A DNA stretch of 18,993 bases from Silvimonas sp. JCM 19000 (GTDB taxonomy: Bacteria; Pseudomonadota; Gammaproteobacteria; Burkholderiales; Chitinibacteraceae): NCBI GenBank assembly GCA_001313065.1, contig BBFD01000042.1, positions 1 through 18,993 of the forward strand, written 5' to 3'. Within the stretch, counting starts at the first letter, position 1; the number at the start of each line of letters is the position of its first letter. Below, one piece after another: positions 1 to 9,721 of the stretch. The notes below the pieces were generated by a model, which was not told where the DNA came from, did not search any database, and saw only the letters and a program-made list of their open reading frames with translations. A program made the position numbers and the translations under genes.

Positions 1-105
1 CGCATGGTCGGCTTGCTGCGCACCGGGCCGTGCCGGTTTACGCGACGGCGCATCGGCAGTCGGCGCCAGGCGCGGTGGCAGTTTGAGGGTTTTCTTTTCA
101 GTCAT
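1..105 (-). CDS. N-terminal fragment of an unidentified protein (runs off the left edge)
   Basis: An ATG at 105..103 opens a frame that stays open for 35 codons to the window edge. The peptide begins MTEKKTLKLPPR and continues rich in Pro, Ala, Arg and Lys, like the disordered basic N-terminal tail of an RNA-binding protein such as a pseudouridine synthase or a ProQ-like protein; that comparison is only an impression. It starts 30 bases after the stop of the MmcQ/YjbR gene on the same strand, so the two could share a transcript. No convincing Shine-Dalgarno sequence precedes the ATG. The function cannot be assigned from this fragment. Confidence 0.35.
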   Translation of the reverse strand, partial: MTEKKTLKLPPRLAPTADAPSRKPARPGAQQADHA

Positions 106-135
106 GATGTGCAAATCCAGTACGCCGCAGCCAGG

Positions 136-480
136 CTACGGCAGGGTACGTCTAAGGGCGGCAGGCAATTTGCGCCGCACCAGAAAACAAGAATGCTGGA
201 TCAGTTCTGCCAGCAAATCGTCGGGGATGGCAGCGGGCGTATCCAGCGCAATCCAGTAATAGCGCCCCAGGTAAGGCGCGGGCCGCACGCCGGGACGATC
301 GGTTAATTCGAGAAAACGCTCAGGCTCGACCTTGAAGCAGACCGCGCCGCTGTTAAGCCCGCAAATAGCGAACATTTTGCCGCCGATACTGTAGACCTCA
401 TTGGTCTGCCATTTGATATCGGTGGTGGCTCCCGGTTGCGCCGCGCAAAACGCGCGAAACTGATCGGCCGTCATCGCCAT
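136..480 (-). CDS. MmcQ/YjbR family protein (CyaY-like fold)
   Basis: This intact 114-residue frame reads like a MmcQ/YjbR protein, a small family with a CyaY-like fold often annotated as DNA-binding, whose cellular role is poorly defined. Family-like features are the N-terminal MTADQFRAFCAAQPG helix, the central W-x-TNEVYSIGGKMFA strand pair, the CFKVEPERFLEL segment, and the PAPYLGRYYWIALD strand leading to a C-terminal helix. The frame stays open upstream to 522, but I chose ATG 480 because AAGGAG lies 8 bases before it. It follows the SMC gene by about 67 bases with no visible terminator, so it may belong to that operon. It is one of the few genes here without an indel. It is not a nuclease and does not resemble the JetD subunit of Wadjet. 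Confidence 0.8.
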   Translation of the reverse strand: MAMTADQFRAFCAAQPGATTDIKWQTNEVYSIGGKMFAICGLNSGAVCFKVEPERFLELTDRPGVRPAPYLGRYYWIALDTPAAIPDDLLAELIQHSCFLVRRKLPAALRRTLP

Positions 481-547
481 GCACGGTACTCCTTCCCCAC
501 GTTGATGGCTGCAGGATAGCAAGCTTCAGCAGGGCCATCGCCCAGGA

Positions 548-3356
548 TCAGACCGCCACCTTGGCGCGGCGCCGCGTTTGTGCGATCGCCGGTGCCAGAT
601 TTCGCCAGCCTGCTTCTTGCGCGTGGTCAACGTCAGGTCGCTGGGGCCGTAGACGTTGGTGTTATGCGTCAGCGGCGTAGTGATCAGATATTGCGCCTGC
701 GTGGCTTTCAAGAAACCGCCCACCCGATCAATGTTAAAGATATCCAGATGCGCAAACGGCTCATCAATAAAGACAAAGCCGGATGGATTAGCATCGTCCA
801 TCATCAGGCTGATCAGCATGATCAGCGACTTCATCACCTGCTGGCCACCCGAAGCCTCGCCGTCGTTCAGGCCCATCATGCCTTTCTGGTCAAAGTTGAA
901 GCGCACGGTCAGCCCCGCTTGCGCCAACACGGTGTCGTCGTTTTCCAGTTGCGGCAGATCAGTTTCGACATCAATGCCGGACAACTCACCCAGCCGCTTC
1001 AGATTGCGACCATATGTGCGAACGGTTGCTTTCAGCTTGTTGATATAAGCGGCGCGCGCTTCGTCGGTCAGTTGCGCGGTGCGTTCGACTTCATTGCGAT
1101 GTAATTGCGTGTCGCGTTCGAGCGCGTGGTAGTCCTCGCCCAGTTTGTCACGTCGCACCAGCACGGTCTGATCGGTTTCCCAATCGGCTTGCGCCAGCCG
1201 TTCGCGTTCACGCTCGATCATATGGCGCGCCTCGCTCAGGCCGCCGTACTTGTCTTTGTATGCACGCAGACTGGCGCTGCTGCGCATTTCCGGCGGCATG
1301 CCGGCTTTGGCGTTGCGCAGATCACGGATACGGCGGCTTTGCTCATCGCGTTGGCGCGAAAGCTGGTTCAGCTCGTCATTAACGTGGGCGTTAAGGCGGT
1401 CGCGGCGGTCTTTCAGTTTCTCGAATTGCACGCGGCCGTCTTCACGGATCTTGCGCGCTTCGTCCCAGCTGGCTTGCGCCGCGGCCACCGCCGCGCCGGC
1501 TTCTTGCGCCCGCCGTTGTTCTTCGGGCCATCGTTCGGCGACGGCGGCAAATTCGTCCTGGCGTGCGGCCAGTTGCACCACGGCCTGCATGCCCATCAGC
1601 GACTGCTGCAAGGCCGAAGCGTCGCGCTCCAGTTCAACCAGCAGTGCTTCGCCCTTGAGCAACTGTTCGTTCAGGTCACGCAGCCGGCGTGCCGATTCTT
1701 GCAGGCGTGAGACGCGCGCCGCCTCGCCAAAGGCATATTCGCCCGGGCGCGCCGAAATATCGCGCGCGCCGCGCCGTTCTTTATGAAAGCCATCCCGCGT
1801 AATCCATTCGCCATCCAGATATTGCCCATCGGCAACCGATTTGGCGCGCTGGGTTCGATTGAGCAAGCTCACCAGCCAGGCAGGCGCGTCGGCTTTGAAA
1901 TCGACGATTTCAAGAATCGAATTGCTGTTGGCGCGGCCCACCTTCTCGCGATCCGGCACGATGAAATGGCGGTATTTAAGTTGCTGACCCAGCTCGTACG
2001 CGCGCTGCCTATCCTGCGGTTTGTCCAGCAGGATGATGTGGCGATACGGCGCCAGCAGCGCTTCCACCGCGTCTTGCCAGGTGTTGTCGCGCACTTCGAC
2101 GATTTCGGTCAGCAATTGGTGGCGGATGCCTGCCTCGTCCAGCGCCGCACGCATCCGGTTTACAAACTCCGGATGCGGTGCCCGCCCCTGGTCGAGCGCC
2201 AATTTCATATCCGTCAGCTGTTGGCGTTCATCCTTTTGCGCGCGGAGCGTCTGCTTGAGCTGATTGGCATGCTCGCGCTTGAGGGCCAGTTGATCGGCCA
2301 ATGCCACGCCATCGGCGCCGTTCTCCGCAGCGGCCAGCTGGCGCAGGCGTTCCGCCTCTTTCATGGTTTTTTTTCACTGTCGCGCGCCGCGTCACGCGCC
2401 GACTGGAACACGGCATATGCCGCCTCGTTTTCAACGCGGGCCGCTTCTTCGTGCGTCACCGCAATGGCTTGCGCCGATTCGCTGTGACGATAGTGCGCAT
2501 CCAGTGCATCCAGCTCGTCTTGTTTCTGGCGCAATGATTTACGCGCACCGCGGAACTGATTGATATAGCCGCGCAGGCTTTCCCATTGCTCCACATACTT
2601 GAGCGCCGGAATGGCGTGCTGTTCCAGCGTTTCGATATCCCGCTGCAGGCCTTGCCATTCCAGATAGTTATTGCCGCGCAATTTGAGCCGCTCCACATCC
2701 AGGCCCAACTGGCTAAGCTGCTGCTCCATCTTGCCCAGTTCGCTTCGGCTTCTTTCAGACGCAATTTGGCTTCGGCGTAATGGTCGAGCACCTGTTTGTC
2801 GCCAAACACCTGGAACACCAGTTCCAGCAGGGCCTTGGGCGAGTATTCGCACAGCTTGTCGGTATCGCCCTGCTCCAGCGCCAGCACTTCGGCAATTGCG
2901 GGCGTCAGACCGGCTTGCTCCAGCCGTCGCTTGTATTCATTAACGCCCAGCCATTGCAACGAGGATTCAGTCTGGGCATCCAGCGTGACGTCGCCTTCGG
3001 CAATTGCATACTGACGCACCCAGTCACCGCCCTGCTTTTTTAATACGGCAAAACAAGGTGACGACTTCAGAGGTGGCCGGGAAAAAACAGATAGGGAAAC
3101 AATCCGCCGCCCTGGCGACGCGGGTTGGATACCACGCCGCGCAGCCAGGCATTGTTTTCGCGGTTATTGCGCACATAGCGTTTGTAATCGCGCCGGCCCG
3201 AGCATTTGAGCGCCAGCAATGTGCGCAGCGCATCCAGCAAAGTGGTTTTGCCGGAGCCATTGGGGCCAACGATGGTGACAATCTGGGCATCCAGCGGCAC
3301 TTTGATGCGCGCCAGAAATCCCAATGGATCATTTCGAGTTCACGAATCTGGAACAT
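548..3356 (-). CDS. SMC-family ATPase, MksB/JetC-like (condensin-like subunit)
   Basis: This is the ATPase of an SMC-kleisin complex, expected to load on DNA and extrude loops using ATP. About 935 residues are restored after six indels (near 597, 2367, 2751, 3046, 3081 and 3323). Walker A GPNGSGKTT is at about residues 31-39. A coiled-coil arm covers roughly 190-390. A hinge-like domain at about 390-535 includes AVEALLAPYRHIILLDKPQD, which resembles SMC hinges. A second arm covers roughly 545-760. An ABC signature in the variant form ASGGQQ is at about 835, and Walker B VFIDEPFAHLD at about 860. The arms are much shorter than in MukB (about 1,480 residues) and the total is closer to MksB. The ATG directly abuts the TAA of the preceding gene, indicating translational coupling. 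The frame as read ends elsewhere; restoring one A near 597 gives a C-terminus ending RRRAKVAV and a TGA at 550..548. Family membership is clear; the choice between MksB and JetC subtype is inferred. Confidence 0.82.
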
Positions 3357-4041
3357 TTACAGGTCTTCTCCAGATGCGGAGGCATCAACAGTAGCAACAT
3401 CGAGCGCCAGTTGCGTGCCCGACAGATTAAGCACTTCGGCCATGGCGCCTTCGATAATGCGCGGAGCCAGTTTTGCGTAGTCGATCATCAGATCAAGCAT
3501 CGGGCCTTCGTGGATCATCTTGTTGCGGCGGACCACAAAACCGAGCTTGGCCAGTTGGCCCAGATTCATCGAAAAGCGTGATTTGCCGCCCAGTTTTTTT
3601 GCCAAAGTCGGCGTAGATGGCGTCTTCCGGCACGCCCAACGCCACTTCTTCGCCGCGCGCGATGGGCTTCTCGGCCCCAAACAGATCGGTCTGGCCGCCA
3701 TTCTGGCTGGCGCGCGCAATCTGGCGTTCGCGCTTGGGCAGTATGATCAGCGCCCACACAATCACCAGCAAAGCGATCGCATCGCGTGGCAGGCCCATAT
3801 TGTTGGATAGCCAGTTATCGCCCTCACCAAATACCCAGTCTTCCATTTCGGGTTTAAGGCCGATGGCGATGTGCTCGGCGTACGGGTTCTCCAGCAATTG
3901 CATGCCGCAATCGTCCAGCCGCCGGTCGAGCATGTCGCGAAACACTTCGTCGATCAGCGCGCGACGCGCCAGCGGGTCTTTGCGCGGAATAAAACGATGG
4001 GCGAACAGGCGCGCCAGCAGAATATTTAAAGCTTGATCCAT
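3357..4041 (-). CDS. MksE/JetB-like KITE subunit of an SMC complex (DUF4194-type)
   Basis: About 227 residues are restored after removing one A from the seven-A run near 3593-3599. The protein is helical with winged-helix character. The N-terminal LLARLFAHRFIPRKDPLARR region, a central ALLVIVWALIILPKRERQ helix and a C-terminal KLGFVVRRNKM wing are what one expects of a MukE/MksE/JetB KITE protein, which bridges the kleisin and the SMC heads. The segment between the two halves is charged and probably flexible. The ATG at 4041 follows the kleisin stop by 13 bases, and the TAA at 3359..3357 abuts the SMC start codon. The assignment rests more on position (kleisin, then this gene, then SMC) and size than on a signature motif, because KITE proteins diverge strongly. 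Confidence 0.68.
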
Positions 4042-4054
4042 AACGGGTACCTGG

Positions 4055-5310
4055 TCAGAGCGGCTTAAGCCGGCCACGCGTGAGCGCAGCCACTTCGGGG
4101 TGATCAATCAGGTCGACAACATCATCGGTCTCAAACGCCAGCGGCAGCTTGACCAGGTCGGCGACGATGCTTTGCTCCAGCGCGGCTTCGCGGTCACCCA
4201 ACAGCGACAACAGCGACAAGCGATAGGCCGTTTCGGCATAGGTATCGGCCAGCACGGCCTCGGTCAGCGGCGTTTCCAGCTTGATGTTTTGCAGCAGCTC
4301 AAACAGTTCTTCGGCATGCCACAGGCGCTCGGCTTCAGCGGCGGTGACATTGGGTGATTCTTCCGAAGTGGGCAGCTCGCTGACGATCTCCTCAACGCGT
4401 TCGCGCTCAAGGATTTCAAATTCGGTTACGTCCAGCAGCAAGTCCGAAACCGCAAATGCAGGCTCGGGATGAAAACTGAGCAGATCGCGGCCCAGATCGG
4501 CCAGCTGTTCTTGCGAGCGGCCACGCAACCAGTCCGACACATTGGTCGAGGTCAGCCCGGACTGGCCCAGATGCACGCGCTGTGCCGCCAGTTCGGCCAG
4601 GCGGCGCTGGAATACGCCGGTCATATTGAGCATGCGGCCTTGCGACAGCGCGATCGCTTGTGCAATTTGCTGCACGCGGCGCTCGCCCGATTCGTCTTCG
4701 AGCACGGCGCGGACACTTCGGTGCCTTTTCCACCCACTTCCACACGCTATCGAGCTTGGCGCGCGCGCTGCGGATCTGGTGCTCGGATTGCGATTCGAGC
4801 GCTTGCTCAAAGTCGCCATGCAATTCGGTCAGGCGTGCTTGCAAATGCTGCAGCGATTCGGTCGAGATATTGCCCACGGCCTGGCCTGCAGCCACTTGCG
4901 CGGTCAGATAACCGAGCTCGGCATCGCCATCGGCAAATTGCGTCAGCGTGGCCACGGCAGCCAAGGCCACGCGGCCCGGTTCGGACAGGCCGTACAGGCC
5001 TTCATCGCTATCCCACACCAGCAAACCGTTATCGCGCAGCCGCTTTAACACGGTGTCGCGTTTGATGGCGTTGATATAACTGAAATGGCTTTCCAGCTCT
5101 TGCGGGCTCCAGCGTGGTGCTTCGGCGCGCGAGCCAATCTCACGCAGGATCAGCAGCCGCACCATGACTTCGTCTTCGCCACCGCGAAACAGCGTGATCA
5201 ACGCATCCAGATACGGACGCGCGCGCAGCAGCCCGGCCAGCGGACCGAGGTCAGCCGGGTCAACGCCGGGCTGAAAAAAAATCAGCAAAGGGGGAATCTG
5301 GATTCAACAT
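4055..5310 (-). CDS. MksF/JetA-like kleisin subunit of an SMC complex
   Basis: About 417 residues are restored after two indels (an eight-A run at 5274-5281 and a four-A run near 4725). The N-terminal part holds a winged helix at roughly residues 65-115 (ELESHFSYINAIKRDTVLKR followed by LRDNGLLVWDSDEGLYGLSE), as in the N-terminal domain of MukF/MksF. A long helical middle follows, then an acidic C-terminal helical region that would contact the SMC head. The kleisin links the two SMC heads and recruits the KITE subunit. It is the first gene of the three-gene unit and lies 33 bases after the glycosyltransferase stop. I chose ATG 5310, which restores MLNPDSPFADFFQPG; no strong Shine-Dalgarno is visible. 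An internal ATG at 5288 would be an artefact of the A-run error. Confidence 0.68.
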
Positions 5311-5343
5311 GCAACCGCGAGGTAAAACGAGGAAAGCGGCATT

Positions 5344-6231
5344 CTACGACGGCTGGCGGTCTGGCGTCGCATTGCGGGCGGCATCCAGCGCTTGATCAAG
5401 TGCCGCCGTCACGCGGCCATCGGGGGCAAACTTGCGTGCAATCAAGGCGCGGCTGGCAAGCAGTTCGGGCACATCGACGTCTTGCCAGGTATAGGGCGAC
5501 CATGCGCCGTCTTGCCAACGAATCAGCCGCAGATTATTGCGCAGCACGCGCGGCGCAAACGAGGTCTGCATCAGCACGCTCTGAAAAAAACATTTCGTCC
5601 GGCACGGCGGTGCGGGCAAAAAAAGCGCAGTACTTCGGGATGTTGTTCGCAAAACGCCAGGATGGCGCGGCAAGCCGGGGCCGACAGCGTCCACCATTGC
5701 GAGCCCGCAAAAATCTGCGGCACGGCCACCGGCGGATAGCGCCGCCACCCCAATCGTTGCACCGCGCGCTGCAGCTTTTGCCACAGCTTGCCGATCGGCT
5801 TGCCGTGCCAGCTTTGTGGATGCCAGGTTTGCCAGCGATAGCGCACGTCAAACTGTGCTTCGGTGCGGATATCGATAAAGCCATCGGTGGTTTGCGCGGC
5901 GAGGAAACGGGCGATGTCTGGGTGTGTCTTTAGCGGATAATCCGCGCCAGACAATAAAGTCGCCCAGGCGCAGCCATCAGCCAGCGCGGCGCGCATTAAA
6001 TCGAGGGTGGCAGAAACCAGAGAGAAACCGCCCCAGTAGCAGGGACGGCGGGCGATGAACTGAACGTCCATGCCAGCAGGCACGGCGGCCTGCATCGCGG
6101 CAAAAGTCTGGGCCGAAGCACGCGCATCCACATGCACGTAGCAACGGCCACCCGCCAGCCGCTTGAGCAAGCGGCCCAGTTGCTGCGGGTGGTCATGCGC
6201 AAGAATCAGCCACGCCAGGCGTGGCACTTGC

Positions 6232-6248
<17 letters not shown>
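5344..6248 (-). CDS. Core-2/I-branching enzyme family glycosyltransferase (GT14-type)
   Basis: About 300 residues are restored after trimming two seven-T runs (minus strand) near 5619-5625 and 5583-5589. Family hallmarks appear in order: [20 protein letters not shown] at the N-terminus, [46 protein letters not shown], and VPDEMFFQSVLM containing the conserved acidic residue of the active site. Bacterial members are presumed to transfer GlcNAc or related sugars onto surface polysaccharide; the substrate here is unknown. No signal peptide is visible, so cytoplasmic action is likely. The chosen ATG at 6248 lies inside the obg 3' end (17-base overlap), implying coupling to obg; an internal GTG is an alternative. 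The kleisin gene follows after 33 bases. Confidence 0.85.
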
Positions 6249-7415
<1,167 letters not shown>

Positions 7416-7507
7416 TTTGGGACTCTTGTGTGAGCGTATGGGCAAGGTGCGCGCAGTAAGACACCACACCCGTCGCGTTATGTGCGACAGGCGCCCTGGT
7501 CGTAGCG

Positions 7508-7565
7508 GATCAATATACGGGCGTTGCCCGCGGCTTAACTCGGTAAAGATAGAGCCATATTGATC
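7508..7565. repeat. Nested inverted repeat in the rpmA-obg spacer
   Basis: Perfect 9-base arms GATCAATAT (7508-7516) and ATATTGATC (7557-7565) are separated by 40 bases. Inside lies a second perfect hairpin, CGGGC-GTT-GCCCG (7518-7530), and a shorter GGCT/AGCC pairing. Together they could fold as a three-way junction in RNA or a cruciform in DNA. It sits between the rpmA terminator and the obg start, upstream of obg on its coding strand. Confidence 0.5.
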
Positions 7566-7614
7566 AAGAGCAAGAGGCAGCTTGTAACTACGCCTGCAAA
7601 CTTGAGCCTCTTAC

Positions 7615-7647
7615 AAAAGAAAAAAAGCCCTATCAGACGATAGGGCT
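7615..7647 (-). terminator. Intrinsic terminator after rpmA
   Basis: Read on the minus strand, a perfect 9-base stem AGCCCTATC / GATAGGGCT closes a 4-base loop and is followed by TTTTTTTCTTTT. It begins about 25 bases after the rpmA stop and should end the rplU-rpmA transcript before obg. On the plus strand only three T follow, so it is essentially one-directional. Confidence 0.92.
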
Positions 7648-7672
7648 TTCAAGCTGCGAGATCGCTAAAGCC

Positions 7673-7952
7673 TCAGGCTTGAGCTTCTTCGCCCACGTAC
7701 GGGGTTACGATCACGGTGCGACGCTTTTGCGCGCCCTTGATCGCAAATTGCACGTAACCATCAACCAGTGCGAACAGGGTATGGTCTTTGCCCATGCCGA
7801 CGTTCTCGCCCGGATGAAATTCAGTACCGCGTTGGCGGATGATGATGGAACCAGCGTTGATCAGCTCACCGCCGTATACCTTCACGCCAAGACGCTTGGC
7901 CTGTGAGTCGCGACCGTTGCGCGAACTACCGCCTGCTTTTTTTGTGTGCCAT
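7673..7952 (-). CDS. rpmA: 50S ribosomal protein L27
   Basis: L27 is a large-subunit protein whose N-terminus reaches the peptidyl-transferase centre. Trimming one A from a seven-A run just after the start (7936-7942) restores [20 protein letters not shown] and a 92-residue protein with [21 protein letters not shown] and [16 protein letters not shown], all diagnostic of L27. As read, the frame stops after eight codons. The start ATG at 7952 follows AGGAG at good spacing, and the gene lies 21 bases after rplU in the usual rplU-rpmA operon. The terminator at 7615-7647 ends the unit. Confidence 0.96.
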
Positions 7953-7973
7953 GGTGTTTTAGCTCCTGACAGA

Positions 7974-8286
7974 TTACGCGTCGATCGAATCGATGCGGAT
8001 TTCAGTGTAGTTCTGGCGATGGCTGCGTGCTTCTGGTAGTGCTTACGGCGACGCATCTTGAAGATGCGAACCTTTTCGCCACGACCGTGGGAAACCACGG
8101 TTGCCTTGATGGAAGCGCCGGCGACCACAGGGGTCCCGATCGTCACTGCGTCACCGTTTGCCACCATCAATACTTCATTCAGTACGATCTGGCTGTCGAT
8201 GTCTGCAGCAATCTGTTCTACTTTAAGTTTTTTCGCCAATGACAACTTTGTACTGCTTGCCACCGGTTTTTTACGACTGCATACAT
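7974..8286 (-). CDS. rplU: 50S ribosomal protein L21
   Basis: L21 binds 23S rRNA in the large subunit. The 103-residue family length is restored after two extra A (near 8240 and 8268) and one missing G (near 8017). The protein starts [20 protein letters not shown], carries [20 protein letters not shown] and the [11 protein letters not shown] motif, and ends [16 protein letters not shown]. The ATG at 8286 has GGAG 8 bases upstream. As read, the indels make it look fused in frame to L27; that fusion is an artefact. A promoter at 8368-8396 and a leader hairpin at 8323-8338 lie upstream. Confidence 0.96.
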
Positions 8287-8313
8287 TTAACAAGCTCCAA
8301 AGAGTTTGCACCC

Positions 8314-8338
8314 AAAAAAACCATGTCACGAATGACAT
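8314..8338 (-). promoter_or_regulatory. Leader hairpin followed by a U-run upstream of rplU
   Basis: On the minus strand the rplU leader contains ATGTCA-TTCG-TGACAT, a perfect 6-base stem with a UUCG tetraloop. It is followed by GG and seven T, ending 27 bases before the rplU start. This could be a weak intrinsic terminator acting as an attenuator, or a binding site for an autoregulating ribosomal protein. The A/T run may be overcalled by one. The structure is visible; the role is inferred. Confidence 0.5.
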
Positions 8339-8367
8339 AGCCCTCCGCCCACGCGAAGGAATCGGCG

Positions 8368-8396
8368 AATATACGCAATCTTTCTTTCCCGGTCAA
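8368..8396 (-). promoter_or_regulatory. Sigma70-type promoter of rplU-rpmA
   Basis: Minus strand: -35 TTGACC (8396..8391), a 17-base spacer, and -10 TATATT (8373..8368). This is five of six matches at each box with ideal spacing. Transcription would start near 8361, giving a leader of about 75 bases that includes the 8314-8338 hairpin. Confidence 0.7.
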
Positions 8397-8624
8397 TCAC
8401 TTAGGCCAAATGGACGGTTGCAGCCACCCAGCCCGCCGCCGCATAGGGTGGGTCTGGACCCACCGACCAAAGTGATATGCCAATGACGCGCTACGTCGCC
8501 GACGGCTTGGTCAGCCGGTCCTGGCCAACTCCATGCCCAGCGCCAGCCCCCGATGTTGCCCCCCGGCCAGCGCCAGACCAGGCCAACGTAAACCCGCCTT
8601 GCAAGCCGCCCGCCGCTTGAATCG
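8397..8624. other. Gene-free part of the rplU/ispB divergent spacer
   Basis: The full spacer between rplU and ispB runs 8287-8686. Outside the rplU promoter and leader hairpin it contains a perfect palindrome at 8447-8464 and a possible extended -10 box for ispB (TGT TAATAT, 8625-8633). No frame in it shows family features or convincing codon use. Confidence 0.5.
8447..8464. repeat. REP-like palindrome
   Basis: GGTGGGTC-TG-GACCCACC has perfect 8-base arms around a 2-base centre. It sits in the non-coding spacer between divergent rplU and ispB. Its form resembles the short GC-rich palindromic intergenic repeats (REP elements) of many proteobacteria. Only one copy is visible here, so repetitiveness is unproven. 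Confidence 0.35.
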
Positions 8625-8686
8625 TGTTAATATCCCGGCGGCTTTATCTCTCACCTTTTTTATCAGATACGCAAAGCGAGGCGCTC

Positions 8687-9654
8687 GTGGCAATGGAGTT
8701 TGTCAAATCGGTAGTCGACCAGAACATGAACCAGGTCGACGCTTGATCCGCAAACAGCTCTATTCCGATGTAGTGCTGGTCCGCCAGGTCGCGGAATACA
8801 TTGTGGCCTCGGGCGGCAAGCGTCTGCGCCCCATGCTGGTATTGCTGTCGGCCGAAGCGTTGGGCTATCAGGGCGAACATCACCGCACGCTCGCAGCCGT
8901 CATCGAATTTATCCACACCGCCACGCTGCTGCACGATGACGTCGTTGACGAATCCAGCCTGCGCCGTGGCCGGGAAACCGCCAACGCCCTGTTCGGTAAT
9001 GCCGCCAGCGTATTGGTGGGTGACTTTGTCTATACCCGCTCGTTCCAGATGATGGTGTCGGTGGGTTCGATGCGCGTGATGGAAGTGCTGGCCGAGGCCA
9101 CCAACATCATCGCGGAAGGCGAAGTACTGCAACTGATGAACATCGGCAACGTCGAGATCAACGAAGCGACTATCTGCACGTGATCCGCTACAAGACCGCC
9201 AAGCTGTTTGAAGCAGGCACCCGTCTGGGCGCGATTCTGGCCGGGGCCGATGCGGATACCGAAGCCGCCTTTGCCCGCTACGGCATGCATCTGGCACCGC
9301 TTCCAGATTATTGATGACGTACTCGATTATTCCGGTCAGACCGATGCGATCGGCAAAAAAAACCTGGGCGACGATCTGGCCGAAGGCAAGCCCACGCTGC
9401 CGCTGATCTACGTGATGCAACACGGCGCGCCCGAACATGCCCAGGCGGTGCGCGAAGCACTGACCGAGGCCAGTCGCGATCGCTTTGATGACGTTACACG
9501 TGCCATTGCCGCCAGCGGCGCGCTGGAATATGCGCGCAAGGTTGCGGCCGAAGAAGCCGCTCGCGCCAAGGCAGAACTGGCCCATGTGCCCGACAACCCG
9601 GCACGCCAGGCGATGCTGCTGCTGGCCGATATCGCAATTTCCCGAAACAGTTGA
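8687..9654 (+). CDS. ispB: Octaprenyl diphosphate synthase (trans-polyprenyl synthase)
   Basis: The enzyme extends farnesyl diphosphate with isopentenyl diphosphate to make the ubiquinone side chain in the cytoplasm. About 323 residues are restored after four missing bases (near 8747, 9172, 9297 and 9303). Both aspartate-rich motifs are present: HDDVVDESSLRRG (first DDxxD) and QIIDDVLDYSG (second), with GGKRLRP, YKTAKLFEAG and GDDLAEGKPTLPL. I place the start at GTG 8687, five bases after GAGG; ATG 8693 is the alternative. An eight-A run gives GKKNLGDD where relatives usually have GKNLGDD, so three extra A may be present. The stop codon overlaps the -35 box of the tRNA-Pro promoter. Confidence 0.95.
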
Positions 9655-9680
9655 CAGCTTGAAAGCCCGGCTGTAATAAT
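9651..9680 (+). promoter_or_regulatory. Promoter of tRNA-Pro
   Basis: A perfect -35 TTGACA (9651-9656) overlaps the ispB stop codon. It is followed after 17-18 bases by TAATAA/AATAAT (9674-9680) and a GC-rich discriminator, as is common at stringently controlled tRNA promoters. The -10 lies between 7-base inverted arms AGCCCGG (9664-9670) and CCGGGCT (9681-9687). Confidence 0.7.
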
Positions 9681-9721
9681 CCGGGCTCTTCGCGATTGAG
9701 GCAGGTTTGATCGCAGAAATT

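Noticed and set aside
1105..2487. Long plus-strand frames opposite the SMC gene
   Set aside because: They are shadows of the coiled-coil coding sequence; the minus strand carries the ATPase and hinge features.
548..5310. A complete Wadjet (JetABCD) defence system
   Set aside because: Only three of four subunits are present. The adjacent YjbR-like gene and the glycosyltransferase do not resemble JetD, and no TOPRIM-like nuclease is visible in the window.
7673..8338. A single fused L21-L27 protein starting near 8338
   Set aside because: The open frame results from indels in homopolymers. Each part restores to a normal separate protein with its own start and Shine-Dalgarno sequence.
8644..9585. 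A 313-codon minus-strand frame opposite ispB
   Set aside because: It is antisense to ispB, whose aspartate-rich motifs are unambiguous, and has no independent support.
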